NCBI RefSeq assembly: GCF_001570565.1
Contig: NZ_BBXE01000044.1
Span: 17,174-81,173 of the forward strand
DNA: 64,000 nucleotides
Direction of reading: 5' to 3'
Origin: Herbidospora yilanensis
GTDB lineage: Bacteria; Actinomycetota; Actinomycetes; Streptosporangiales; Streptosporangiaceae
How positions within the stretch are numbered: position 1 is the first letter of the stretch; each line of letters begins with the position of its first letter. Positions 40,522 through 48,509 of this stretch are shown here, piece by piece. A program made the translations under genes and the position numbers. Below the pieces are notes generated by a model. It worked only from the letters and a program-made list of their open reading frames with translations, did no database searches and had not been told where the DNA came from.

Positions 40522-42159
40522 TCAGAGCGGCGGATGGGCGTTCCGCACCAGATCCCGGAAATAGGACGGCCAGAAGACCCCGTAGCCCGGCGCACCCGGG
40601 GCCGCTCCGGACGGCCGCCACGACCCGATCGGAGGGGCGTAGGCGGGGTCGCACCAGCGGTTGGGGCCGTCGCTCGCCCCGTCCGACTCACCGGGAGGCC
40701 GGGCCCAGATGTAGGCGTCCACCCCCGGTCTGGGAGCGGCGGCCGGACGTTCGCCGATGCCCGCGTTGAGCTGGTTGCACCAGTTGAAGCGGTTGACGCG
40801 CCGGTCGAGCCTGGACTGGTCGACGTAGGTGTTGACGTCGGTGGAGACGCTGACGGCCGTCGGCCGGCCCGGCCCGCCCCAGCCGTTGCGCGAGGTGTCG
40901 ATCAGCATGCCGATGTGCTCGGGGAAGCCGGCCTCGATGAGGGCGGCCCGGAGGAAGCGGGTGTAGTCGTCCTCGTCGATGTGGGGGTTCCAGTCGATCC
41001 ACCGGCTCAGGTACAGCGGCGCTCCGGCGATCGTCTTGGTGGCGTCCGGGAGGAAGATCTCCTCCACCGGGACGTAGCCGGCGACGTTGGTGACGAACCC
41101 GTCCACGCCCCGGGTTCCTTCGACGACCTCCGCGAACAGGTCGATCAGGGGCGCGGACACCTCCGTCCAGCCGGCGACCGACGACCGGGCCGCGTCGAGG
41201 TAGACGTAGACGTTGGGAACCGCCCCGAGGGTCGCGACGGCGTGCCGGATGCCCTGGACATAAGCCCCTGACGTGCGCGCTTCCACGCATCGGGGCTCCT
41301 GGGTCGAGTTGACCATGCTGCCCAGCGTCTCCGGCTCGACGAGGGTGACGATCCTGAGCGGGGCGTAGCGGGGATCGGCGAGGATGGCCGCGACGGGCTC
41401 CACGAACCGGCTCCGGTACGCCGCCACCCCCTCGGCCGTCATGTCGAACTCCGCCGTGGACACCATCGACGAGCAGTCCTTGCCCGGCAGGTCGCTCAGC
41501 ACGAGCGTCACGACGACGGGATCGGCGTTCCCCTGCGACAGGGCCTGCACGAGCGCCCGATCAAGGTGCTGCCGCAACCCGAGGCCGCCTCTCACGGAGC
41601 CGATCGAGGCCACGGAATCGAGCCACAGGGCGGTCGGCTGGAACGCCACCTTCCGCATCGCGGCCCCCACCTCACCGCCCGTGGCGGTGGCCGCGGCGTC
41701 GACCTGCGCGACGTAGTCGGGATTCAGGTAGCCGCGCGCCCCGAGATAGGGATTGTCCACCCGCCCAGGCGAGGGAGGCCCGCCGCAGGTGGCGCCGTTC
41801 AAGGTGAAGCCGCCGGGAGGGGGGTTGCCGCCGGTCCAGCGGCCGTTGAAGCCGATGGTCACCGTCGCGCCCGGCGCGAGCACCCGGTTGTACGGCTCGT
41901 TCACGGCCTGCACCCGCGCCCCGGACTGGCTCCACCGCGCCGACCAGCCATACGTGATCGTCTGCCCGGCGGTGAAGTCGAACCGCAGCGTCCAGCCGTC
42001 GACCCGATCGCCGGTGTTCTTGATGGCGACCGTCCCGGTGAACCCGCCCGGCCAGGAATCCGCCCCGTACGTCACCACGCATCCCGGAGCGGCCCAGGCC
42101 ACCCCGGGCAGGACGACGAACACGAGCACAATCCCGACAAGCACACGCAGGAGCCTCAT
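40522..42159 (-). CDS. Secreted glycoside hydrolase family 6 cellulase with N-terminal CBM2
   Basis: A 545-residue extracellular enzyme. The signal peptide (LLRVLVGIVLVFVVLPGVAW) is followed by a family 2 carbohydrate-binding module at residues about 26-125 (SWPGGFTGTVAIKNTG, VDGWTLRFDF, ITYGWSARWSQSG, VTIGFNGRWTGGNPPPGGFT, closing Cys) and a GH6 catalytic domain from about 135. GH6 signs include VVTLVLSDLPGKDCSS (catalytic Asp loop), VTLVEPETLGSMV, YVYLDAARSSVAGW, IDTSRNGWGGPGRP and RFNWCNQLNAGIGERP (cysteine pair and late loop). It hydrolyses beta-1,4-glucan. It is a single gene with no cellulase operator found in the 130 bases upstream. Confidence 0.93.
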   Translation of the reverse strand: MRLLRVLVGIVLVFVVLPGVAWAAPGCVVTYGADSWPGGFTGTVAIKNTGDRVDGWTLRFDFTAGQTITYGWSARWSQSGARVQAVNEPYNRVLAPGATVTIGFNGRWTGGNPPPGGFTLNGATCGGPPSPGRVDNPYLGARGYLNPDYVAQVDAAATATGGEVGAAMRKVAFQPTALWLDSVASIGSVRGGLGLRQHLDRALVQALSQGNADPVVVTLVLSDLPGKDCSSMVSTAEFDMTAEGVAAYRSRFVEPVAAILADPRYAPLRIVTLVEPETLGSMVNSTQEPRCVEARTSGAYVQGIRHAVATLGAVPNVYVYLDAARSSVAGWTEVSAPLIDLFAEVVEGTRGVDGFVTNVAGYVPVEEIFLPDATKTIAGAPLYLSRWIDWNPHIDEDDYTRFLRAALIEAGFPEHIGMLIDTSRNGWGGPGRPTAVSVSTDVNTYVDQSRLDRRVNRFNWCNQLNAGIGERPAAAPRPGVDAYIWARPPGESDGASDGPNRWCDPAYAPPIGSWRPSGAAPGAPGYGVFWPSYFRDLVRNAHPPL

Positions 42160-42286
42160 GGCACCCCCCCGGACGCGAGGACCGACCCTCGATCGTCACC
42201 CCGGAAGGCCCGATCCCGGCAACCCGGCACGGCAGAACCCCAGGTCAGCGGTGAACCTTTCACTCCGAACGCGGTACGCCGGGACA

Positions 42287-42769
42287 TCAGGTGTAGGCCA
42301 GCAGCCTGCCTGCGATCGTGACTCCCGACCACGAGGTGAGGGAGATGACCGCGGCGATGCGGGCGGCGGCAGGCGTCGGCCTGTCCGTGTCCCAGGCGGT
42401 CACGTTGCGGTAGGTGCGCCGGTGGAAGATCAGGATGTTCAGCAAGGCGATCACGATGAGCCCGAGCTTCCACGGAGCGCTGCCGCGGTCGGCGATCAGG
42501 CTCGCGCCGGGCAGGAACATCAGGACGCCGGTGACCGCCGCGATCACGAACCCGAGGCGGGACAGAGGTAGGAGATGTTCGGCCGCGGTCATGACCCGCA
42601 GCTTCTGCCGCCCCAGCCCCAGCAGCCGGAGATCGAAGACCGCCGCGGGGCCGACAAGGAGGGCGATGCCGAGGATGTGGATGCTCTCGAGCACTGGATA
42701 GAGGTAGGGCGTGCCACGGATGGCCTCGGTGAGCGGGCCGCCCTGAAGCCAGGAGAGGAAGTCGTCCAC
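42287..42769 (-). CDS. DUF6644 family membrane protein
   Basis: A 160-residue protein with four predicted helices. TPYLYPVLESIHILGIALLV followed by VFDLRLLGLGR is the typical opening of DUF6644-type proteins, whose His in the first helix may bind a cofactor. A late helix WKLGLIVIALLNILIFHRRT is also typical. GTG 42769 lies 10 bases after the stop of the DUF6152 gene, so they form a pair. Function unknown; such pairs recall small cytochrome-like membrane modules. Confidence 0.75.
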   Translation of the reverse strand: MDDFLSWLQGGPLTEAIRGTPYLYPVLESIHILGIALLVGPAAVFDLRLLGLGRQKLRVMTAAEHLLPLSRLGFVIAAVTGVLMFLPGASLIADRGSAPWKLGLIVIALLNILIFHRRTYRNVTAWDTDRPTPAAARIAAVISLTSWSGVTIAGRLLAYT

Positions 42770-42779
42770 GAAAGCACGC

Positions 42780-43487
42780 TCACACGTCTCGGCGTGACCG
42801 GGCTCGCAGGTAGACGGCCCCACCCGCGACGACAACGATCAGCCCGGCGGCGAGCACGATCCACACCACGATCGCAGACGTGCCCTCGGAATCCTCCGCG
42901 GCAGCCGGCGCATGATCTGGCGCGGCGCTGACGGGATACGGAACCGGCAGCGGCTTGGCCGGCAGTTCGCTGCCGAGCACCTGGTTGACCGGCTTCCCAG
43001 TTTCGAACCAGAACACGACCGGACGAAATTCGTCATCGTGACTCTTATTGATGTAGCCGACCAATTCGACCTGCTCACCGTCGGCGAGGGGACGGTCCAG
43101 ACCCCACATTCCGGTGTAGGTCGGCGGCGCGATGACGACCTCCAGCGCCTCATGGGAGCCGCGGTAGGACGGGGCGACCTTGATCGGGCCGCTGTCTTCG
43201 GGGGCTTGCAACTGCTCAGGCAGAGCCAGTTCGGGCGTTTCACCGGGCAGATCGTTGTCCAGAGTCACCGTGAAGAAGGAGTGCGGTTCGCCCCAGCGAA
43301 CCTCCGAGACGGTACCCGCGATGTAGTAGAGGCGATCGGTGTCGAAGTCGTCCCACCCGTGATGCGCGTGCGCGGCACGCACGGGGAACACCACGAGCAC
43401 CATCGCGAAGGCGAGCGACGCGGTCGCCAGCCGCAGGAGACGGGCTCTCGCGCGGGTCAGGAGCGTGGTGCCGTCCAGGCTCGACAT
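42780..43487 (-). CDS. DUF6152 family exported protein with C-terminal membrane anchor
   Basis: A 235-residue protein. The signal peptide (LATASLAFAMVLVVFPVRAA, ending HA) is followed by HHGWDDFDTDRLYYIAGTVS and EVRWGEPHSFF, the signature of DUF6152 proteins. A single C-terminal helix (IVVWIVLAAGLIVVVAGGAV) with RARSRR behind it anchors it to the membrane. AAAGGA precedes the ATG. It is paired with the DUF6644 gene. The two conserved histidines after cleavage suggest metal binding, but this is not established. Confidence 0.78.
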   Translation of the reverse strand: MSSLDGTTLLTRARARLLRLATASLAFAMVLVVFPVRAAHAHHGWDDFDTDRLYYIAGTVSEVRWGEPHSFFTVTLDNDLPGETPELALPEQLQAPEDSGPIKVAPSYRGSHEALEVVIAPPTYTGMWGLDRPLADGEQVELVGYINKSHDDEFRPVVFWFETGKPVNQVLGSELPAKPLPVPYPVSAAPDHAPAAAEDSEGTSAIVVWIVLAAGLIVVVAGGAVYLRARSRRDV

Positions 43488-43559
43488 AGATAGATCCTTT
43501 CTGGGGCGTGGGGGCGGCGGGGTGGCATCGAGACCAGCAACGCCGACAGGGCGCTGGGG

Positions 43560-44327
43560 TCAGCGGGCGACGTAGCCGCCGTCGACGGGCAGGGCGACGC
43601 CGATCACGAAGCCGGCTCCCGGGCTGCACAACCACAGGACGGCCTGGGCGACCTCCTCGGCGGTGCCGAGGCGGTTGACGGGCTGGTTCGCCTCGGCTTC
43701 GGCGAGGTCGAGCTCGCCCTTGGCGATCATGTCGGTGACCATCGGGGTGTCGATGGTGCCGGGGCAGACGGCGTTGATGCGGACGCCGCGCGGCGCGTAC
43801 TCCAAGGCGGCGCTGGTGGTGAGGCCGATGACGCCGTGCTTGGAGGCGTGGTAGGAGGCCCGCCCGGGGATGCCGACCAGGCCGCCGAGGGACGAGCAGT
43901 TGACGATGGCGCCGCTGCCCTGGGCGCGCATGTGCCGCAGTTCGTGCTTCATGCTCGCCCAGACGCCGCGCAGGTTGATGGCGTTGACCCGGTCGAACAC
44001 CTCGACCGGCTCGTCGGCGGCGTCGCTGGGCGGGATCTGGATGCCCGCGTTGTTGTAGGCCATGTCGAGGCGGCCGAAGGTCGCGACCGTCCGGTCGACG
44101 GCGGCGGCGACCCCGTTCTCGTCGCTGACGTCGCACCCGATCGCGAGGACGTGATGACCGGCGTCCGCGAGGTCCTTGGCGGCGGCGTTCAGGGCGGTCT
44201 CGTCGATGTCGGTGAGAGCGACCGCGGCGCCGGACTCGGCGAAGGCGCGGGCGGTGGCCAGGCCCATCCCGGAGCCGGCTCCGGTGACGAAGGCGACCTG
44301 GCCGGTGAAGTCGTAGGTGGGGTTCAT
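43560..44327 (-). CDS. SDR family NAD(P)-dependent oxidoreductase
   Basis: A 255-residue classical short-chain dehydrogenase: [18 protein letters not shown] (nucleotide site), [11 protein letters not shown] (NNAG), catalytic Ser in [18 protein letters not shown] (YxxxK), and [11 protein letters not shown]. The Asp in LTDIDETAL favours NAD. The gene lies 59 bases downstream of the alcohol dehydrogenase on the same strand and may be co-transcribed with it; a two-step oxidation of an alcohol is plausible. Confidence 0.9.
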   Translation of the reverse strand: MNPTYDFTGQVAFVTGAGSGMGLATARAFAESGAAVALTDIDETALNAAAKDLADAGHHVLAIGCDVSDENGVAAAVDRTVATFGRLDMAYNNAGIQIPPSDAADEPVEVFDRVNAINLRGVWASMKHELRHMRAQGSGAIVNCSSLGGLVGIPGRASYHASKHGVIGLTTSAALEYAPRGVRINAVCPGTIDTPMVTDMIAKGELDLAEAEANQPVNRLGTAEEVAQAVLWLCSPGAGFVIGVALPVDGGYVAR

Positions 44328-44386
44328 GAGAAGCTGCCTCCTTGATCACATACGGGTGCGGCGGCCGGGGGCCTGGCGGTGGCCCT

Positions 44387-45409
44387 TCAAAGGGTGAGCA
44401 GGGCCTTGACGGCGCGGCGTTCGTCCATGGCGCGGTAGGCCCCGGCCGCCTGATCGAGCGGGAGGGTGAGGTCGAAGACCTGGCCAGGGTCGATCTGCCG
44501 GTTCCAGATGAGGTCGATCAGCTCGGGCAGGTACTGGCGGACGGGGGCGGGGCCGCCGTGCAGGTGGGCCAGGGAGGAGAACAACTCGTCGCCGGGCAGG
44601 GAGACGTCGTGGGAGACGCCGACGAAGCCCATGTGCCCGCCGGGCCGGGTGGCACGGAGGGCCTGGGTCATGGACTCCTGGGTGCCGACCGCCTCGATGA
44701 CGCCGTGCGCGCCGAGGCCGCCGGTGAGCTCTTTGACGCGGGCCACGCCCTCGTCGCCGCGCTCGGTGACGATGTCGGTGGCGCCGAAGCGGCGGGCCAG
44801 GTCCTGGCGTGCGGCGTGCCGGCTCATCGCGATGACGCGCTCGGCGCCGAGTCGCCTGGCGGCCAGCACCGCGCACAGGCCGACGGCTCCGTCGCCGACG
44901 ACGGCGACGGTCTTGCCGGGTCCCGCCTGGGCGGCGATGGCGGCGAACCAGCCGGTGCCGAGCACGTCGGAGGCGGCCAGCAGGCTCGGGACCAGGGTGG
45001 CGTCCGGGATGCCGGGCGTCGCGACCAGGGTGCCGTCGGCCAGCGGGATCCGGGCGTACTCGGCCTGGGTGCCGATGGTGCCCATGAGGACACGGTCGAC
45101 GCAGCCGCTCTGGTAACCCGACCGGCAGATCTCGCAGGTGTTGTCGGAGGCCCAGAACGAGCCGACCACGAACTGGCCCGGCTTGACGGTGCGGACCTCG
45201 CTGCCGACCCGCTCGACGATTCCGACGTACTCGTGGCCCATTGGGATGGGGCCGTCGGGCTTCTCGACGCCGCGGTAGGGCCACAGGTCCGAGCCGCACA
45301 CGCACGCGGCGGTCACGCGGATGATCGCATCGGTGGGCTCCACGATCACCGGGTCGGGCCGCTGCTCGACGCGGACGTCGCCGGGGGCGTGCAGGACTAC
45401 GCCACGCAT
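44387..45409 (-). CDS. Zinc-dependent alcohol dehydrogenase family protein
   Basis: A 340-residue medium-chain dehydrogenase: CVCGSDLWPYRGVE and GHEYVGIVE (catalytic zinc), SDNTCEICRSGYQSGC (structural-zinc-like loop) and VAVVGDGAVGLCAVLAAR (cofactor). AAGGAGATCATT precedes ATG 45409. It is closely related to the enzyme at 20603, with which it shares the start, both zinc regions and the end MDERRA-K-LL. A divergent, intact XRE regulator lies 180 bases upstream, whereas the other copy has a decayed one. Confidence 0.91.
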   Translation of the reverse strand: MRGVVLHAPGDVRVEQRPDPVIVEPTDAIIRVTAACVCGSDLWPYRGVEKPDGPIPMGHEYVGIVERVGSEVRTVKPGQFVVGSFWASDNTCEICRSGYQSGCVDRVLMGTIGTQAEYARIPLADGTLVATPGIPDATLVPSLLAASDVLGTGWFAAIAAQAGPGKTVAVVGDGAVGLCAVLAARRLGAERVIAMSRHAARQDLARRFGATDIVTERGDEGVARVKELTGGLGAHGVIEAVGTQESMTQALRATRPGGHMGFVGVSHDVSLPGDELFSSLAHLHGGPAPVRQYLPELIDLIWNRQIDPGQVFDLTLPLDQAAGAYRAMDERRAVKALLTL

Positions 45410-45450
45410 AATGATCTCCTTCGTGGTTTCAGGTCTGGCCGGAGCGCGAA

Positions 45451-45466
45451 CTGCGTGTCCACGCAG
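45451..45466. promoter_or_regulatory. Candidate operator between dehydrogenase and XRE regulator
   Basis: Perfect inverted repeat CTGCGTG-TC-CACGCAG (16 bp) in the divergent region between the dehydrogenase start (45409) and the regulator start (45590). Position and symmetry suit a dimeric XRE regulator. Confidence 0.42.
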
Positions 45467-45589
45467 AAGACGGAGCGTCCCCGGACACCTCCCAGCCAAC
45501 CGTCGTGTTCGCGCGGGTGGGAGGTCGCGCTTATCGGGGGGACGACCTCGACCCCCCTCACCGGCAGGCGGCTCCTTACAGTGGGGAAG

Positions 45590-46501
45590 GTGGACAACCG
45601 AGACGAGATCCGCGACTTCCTCGCCACCCGCCGCGCCAGGATCACGCCGCAGCAGGCCGGGCTCGCGCCCGGGGTGCGGCGCCGGGTGCCGGGGTTGCGC
45701 CGGGAGGAGGTCGCGGTGCTGGCCGGGGTGAGCACCGATTGGTACACCCGCCTGGAGAAGGGCCATATCAGCGGCGTGTCCGAGGACGTCCTGGACGCGG
45801 TCGCCCGCGCCCTGCAACTCGACGAGGCCGAACGGGCGCACCTGTTCGACCTGGCCCGCGCCGCGAGCTCCCGGCCGCGCACCGGCCGCCGGGTGGTGCA
45901 GGTCCGGCCCGGTCTGCAGCGGATGCTCGACGCGATGACCGACGCTCCGGCGCTCATCCGCAACGGCCGCATGGACCTGCTGGCCGTCAACCGGCTCGGC
46001 CGCGCCATGTACTGGCCCGTCTACCAGCGTCAGGGCACGAGCGGTCCGGTCAACATCGCGCGTTTCCAGTTCCTCGACCCGGCCGGACCCGCCTTCTACC
46101 CGAACTGGGACCTCGCCGCCGACACCACCGTCGCGCTACTGCGCACCGAGGCCGGACGCGACCCGTTCAACGCCGACCTCGCCCAGCTCATCGGCGAGTT
46201 GTCCACCCGCAGCGACGACTTCCGCACCCGCTGGGCCCGCCACGACGTCCGCCTGCACCACATGGGCAGCAAGACCTTCCACCACCCGGCCGTCGGCGAC
46301 CTCACGCTCGACTACGAGTCGATGGACCTGCACGCCGACCCCGGCCTCAACCTCACCGTCTACACCGCCGCCCCGGACACCCCCGCGCACGACGCGTTGC
46401 GGCTGCTGGCCAGCTGGGCCGCCACCCTCGACGCCGCCGCGGACGCCACCGGGACCCGCTCCTCCCGCCTGCCGCACGAGGGGCCTGCCGGCCAAGGCTG
46501 A
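45590..46501 (+). CDS. XRE family regulator (MmyB-like, PAS-type C-terminal domain)
   Basis: A 303-residue regulator. The helix-turn-helix is FLATRRARITPQQAGL, RRVPGLRREEVAVLAGVS and DWYTRLEKGHISGVSEDV. The C-terminal MmyB-like ligand domain includes APALIRNGRMDLLAVNRLGR and the RWARHDVRLHHMGSKTFHHP region. The start is either GTG 45590 or, three codons earlier, GTG 45581; the GGGGAAGG between them cannot serve the former, so a leaderless or weakly initiated mRNA is possible. It probably represses the divergent dehydrogenase/SDR genes and itself. Confidence 0.87.
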   Translation: MDNRDEIRDFLATRRARITPQQAGLAPGVRRRVPGLRREEVAVLAGVSTDWYTRLEKGHISGVSEDVLDAVARALQLDEAERAHLFDLARAASSRPRTGRRVVQVRPGLQRMLDAMTDAPALIRNGRMDLLAVNRLGRAMYWPVYQRQGTSGPVNIARFQFLDPAGPAFYPNWDLAADTTVALLRTEAGRDPFNADLAQLIGELSTRSDDFRTRWARHDVRLHHMGSKTFHHPAVGDLTLDYESMDLHADPGLNLTVYTAAPDTPAHDALRLLASWAATLDAAADATGTRSSRLPHEGPAGQG

Positions 46502-46570
46502 CGAACGACCCGCCTCAGCGGACCGGCCGCACGCCGGCCGGGCGGCGGACCTTGTGGCTGTCTCGGGGCG

Positions 46571-46618
46571 TTGACTCATGGAAATATCGCAGCCACTATT
46601 GACTCAATGGAAATTGAG
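46571..46618 (+). promoter_or_regulatory. Leaderless promoter and operator overlapping the ArsR-ArsC start codon
   Basis: TTGACT (46571-46576), 17-base spacer, then CACTAT (46594-46599) form a promoter whose start point would fall at about 46606-46607, exactly at the ATG at 46607. The perfect palindrome CTCAAT-GGAA-ATTGAG (46603-46618) overlaps the ATG, an ideal repressor site. The motif TTGACTC(A)ATGGAAAT occurs twice in direct repeat (46571 and 46600). Confidence 0.58.
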
Positions 46619-47374
46619 ACAAATGAGCGACGAGGGCGGGCCGCCCTGCACCACGCCCTGGCCGACCCCGCCCGGCTGGCGATCGTGGACGCGTTGCTGG
46701 TCGGCGACCTGTCGCCCGGAGAACTGGGCGGCACCCTGGGCCTGCCTTCCAACCTGCTGGCCCACCACCTGCGCGTGCTGCAGGAAGCGGGCCTGGTCAC
46801 CCGCACCCGCTCCCACGCTGATCGCCGCCGCGCCTACCTGCGGCTGATCCCCGCGACGCTTGAGGCTCTCAGCGTCACCACGACCATCGCGGCGCCCCGG
46901 GTGGTGTTCGTGTGCACCCGCAACGGCGCCCGCTCACCGCTGGCCGCCGCGCTCTGGGCGGCCCGGAGCCGGATCCCGGTCACCTCCGCCGGAACCCATC
47001 CCGGCCCCCGCCTCAACCCGCGGGCCGTCAGCACCGCCCGCCGCCACGGCCTGCACCTGGGCCGCTCTCACACCGTCCACATCCGCGACGTGGTCGAGCC
47101 CGCCGACCTGGTCGTCGCCGTCTGTGACAAGGCTTACGAGGAACTGGGCCCCGACCCCCGGCGCGTGCACTGGTCGGTTCCCGACCCCGGGCCGATCGAC
47201 ACCGACGAGATCTTCGACGACCTCCTGGACCAGCTCACCGACCGCATCGACCGGCTGGTACCGCTGACCCGCGCCCCCGCGCCGCCGCCCAGGGGGACCG
47301 ACACTCCGCCGGTGACAGACCAGGCAGGCCGGCCCGTCCTTGCCCGCGCCACGGACCCGGAGGTCCAGTTGTGA
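46607..47374 (+). CDS. ArsR-type regulator fused to low-molecular-weight phosphatase-like arsenate reductase
   Basis: A 255-residue fusion. Residues about 8-85 are an ArsR winged helix (ALADPARLAIVDALLVGDLS, LPSNLLAHHLRVLQEAGLVT, SHADRRRAYLRL). Residues about 100-215 are a low-molecular-weight tyrosine-phosphatase/arsenate-reductase domain with the active-site loop VFVCTRNGARSPLAAALW (Cys-x5-Arg) and the general acid region WSVPDPGPID. A Pro-rich tail ends the protein. Such fusions occur in actinobacterial arsenic loci; the enzyme would reduce arsenate with a mycothiol- or thioredoxin-type donor. No ribosome binding site precedes the ATG; the promoter suggests a leaderless mRNA. The classical ArsR metal-site cysteines in the recognition helix are missing, so what it senses is open. 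Confidence 0.87.
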   Translation: MEIETNERRGRAALHHALADPARLAIVDALLVGDLSPGELGGTLGLPSNLLAHHLRVLQEAGLVTRTRSHADRRRAYLRLIPATLEALSVTTTIAAPRVVFVCTRNGARSPLAAALWAARSRIPVTSAGTHPGPRLNPRAVSTARRHGLHLGRSHTVHIRDVVEPADLVVAVCDKAYEELGPDPRRVHWSVPDPGPIDTDEIFDDLLDQLTDRIDRLVPLTRAPAPPPRGTDTPPVTDQAGRPVLARATDPEVQL

Positions 47375-47757
47375 CAACACCACCCGACGAGCTCGCGAGC
47401 GTTCGCTACATCGTCGATGACGTGGCCGCCGCCGTCCACTTCTACACCACCCACCTCGGCTTCACCGTGCGCACCGGCCCCGCGCCCGCCTTCGCCGACG
47501 TGGTCCGTGGACCGCTGCGACTGCTGCTGTCGGGGCCGGCGAGTTCCGGCGCCCGGGCCACACCCGGCGACTCCACCGCGCCGGGCCGCAACCGTGTCCA
47601 TCTCATCGTCGCCGACCTCGACTCCGAGATCGACCGGCTGCGCACCGCCGGGCTGTCCTTTTGCGGGGATGTCGTCGCCGGTCCCGGCGGACGCCAGATC
47701 CTGCTCACCGACCCGGCCGGCAACCTCGTCGAACTGTTCGAACCCGCTGCGCGCTGA
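47371..47757 (+). CDS. VOC family protein (glyoxalase/bleomycin resistance-like)
   Basis: A 128-residue vicinal-oxygen-chelate protein with two beta-alpha-beta3 modules: VRYIVDDVAAAVHFYTTHLG FTV and later VHLIVADLDSEIDRLRTAGL with ILLTDPAGNLVELFEP. Metal ligands are likely His in NRVHLIV and Glu in LVELFEP. GTG 47371 overlaps the ArsR-ArsC stop in GTGA. VOC proteins in arsenic operons can be C-As lyases (ArsI), but the cysteine pair of ArsI is not seen here, so this is called only by fold. Confidence 0.83.
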   Translation: MTTPPDELASVRYIVDDVAAAVHFYTTHLGFTVRTGPAPAFADVVRGPLRLLLSGPASSGARATPGDSTAPGRNRVHLIVADLDSEIDRLRTAGLSFCGDVVAGPGGRQILLTDPAGNLVELFEPAAR

Positions 47758-47781
47758 GATCAACGAAAGCATCGGACCTTC

Positions 47782-48210
47782 ATGACCGAGAACCTTGAGT
47801 GCCCCTACTGCCACCTGGAAGAGACCGACCGGGACCCGCTCGGCGGGTGGATTCACCGAGACGAGCACTGGCTGGTCGGCCAGGGGCCCGCGGACACCAC
47901 CATGCCCGGAGCCTTGAAGATCACTTCACGGCGACACTTCATCGACTTCGCCGAGATGACCGCGGCCGAGTCGGCCTCCTTCGGCCCGCTGCTCACCCGG
48001 CTCGACACGGCAATGCGCGCCGGCACCGACGCCGAACGCGTCCACCTGGTCTCCACCCGCGACCGCGTCCAGCACTTTCACGCCTGGCTGTATCCGCGCC
48101 CCGCCTCCCATCTCCTGCGCGGGACCGCGTTCCTCAACGCCCCCCAGCGCAGCGACCCCGCCGACGCCGAACGCACCGCCCGCGCCATCCGCGACCACCT
48201 CCGTCGATGA
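47782..48210 (+). CDS. HIT-like family protein
   Basis: A 142-residue protein with CPYCHLEETDRDPLGGWIHR at the start (a CxxC-H pair that could bind zinc, as in many HIT proteins), PGALKITSRRHFIDFAEMT, and VQHFHAWLYPRP, a HIT-like motif with only two of the three histidines. It could hydrolyse nucleotide conjugates or be a degenerate relative. It is 24 bases downstream of the VOC gene with a poor ribosome binding site, in one unit with it, and its stop overlaps the start of the ChrA fragment. Confidence 0.78.
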   Translation: MTENLECPYCHLEETDRDPLGGWIHRDEHWLVGQGPADTTMPGALKITSRRHFIDFAEMTAAESASFGPLLTRLDTAMRAGTDAERVHLVSTRDRVQHFHAWLYPRPASHLLRGTAFLNAPQRSDPADAERTARAIRDHLRR

Positions 48211-48410
48211 AGCAATCCGACAACGACCACCCTCGCAAGCGCGGGACCCGGCCGGTGCACGCGCTCGGCGAGGTCATCGCAGTCTTCCTGGACGGCGTCA
48301 ACGCCACCGCGCTGGCCCTGATGGCCGGCGTCACCCTGCGGCTTGCCGGCGAGGCCTTCGTCGACCCGCTCACCGTGGCACGGGCCGCGCTCGTGTTGCT
48401 GTCGCGTCCA
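48207..48410 (+). pseudogene. Chromate transporter (ChrA) 3' fragment
   Basis: From ATG 48207 the frame reads EVIAVFLDGVNATALALMAG, then VTLRLAGEAFVDPLTVARAA and LVLL, the last part of ChrA-type transporters (FLDGVN-AALALM-VT...DPLT). There are no upstream transporter sequences, and after about 48410 the frame continues into unrelated GC-rich sequence without a natural end. It is thus a fragment fused by deletion to the HIT gene, in which an anion-resistance gene set was probably truncated. Confidence 0.62.
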
Positions 48411-48473
48411 CCGCCATCGGGGCGGCGGAACCGTCGTGGTGATCGACAGAGGCCGATGCGGACAGCCCCTGAG

Positions 48474-48503
48474 CCTCGGGTGGGCCGTCCGGCCCACCCG
48501 AGG
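48474..48503. terminator. Very strong hairpin between the ChrA fragment and the beta-helix gene
   Basis: A perfect 13-bp stem, CCTCGGGTGGGCC and GGCCCACCCGAGG, with the 4-base loop GTCC. It lies 6 bases beyond the stop of the minus-strand gene at 48510 and after the plus-strand ArsR-ArsC unit, so it can end transcription from both sides. Confidence 0.75.
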
Positions 48504-48509
48504 GGTCGG

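Noticed and set aside
47371..47757. Calling the VOC gene ArsI (C-As lyase)
   Set aside because: Context fits, but the conserved cysteine pair of ArsI is not visible; only one Cys is present.
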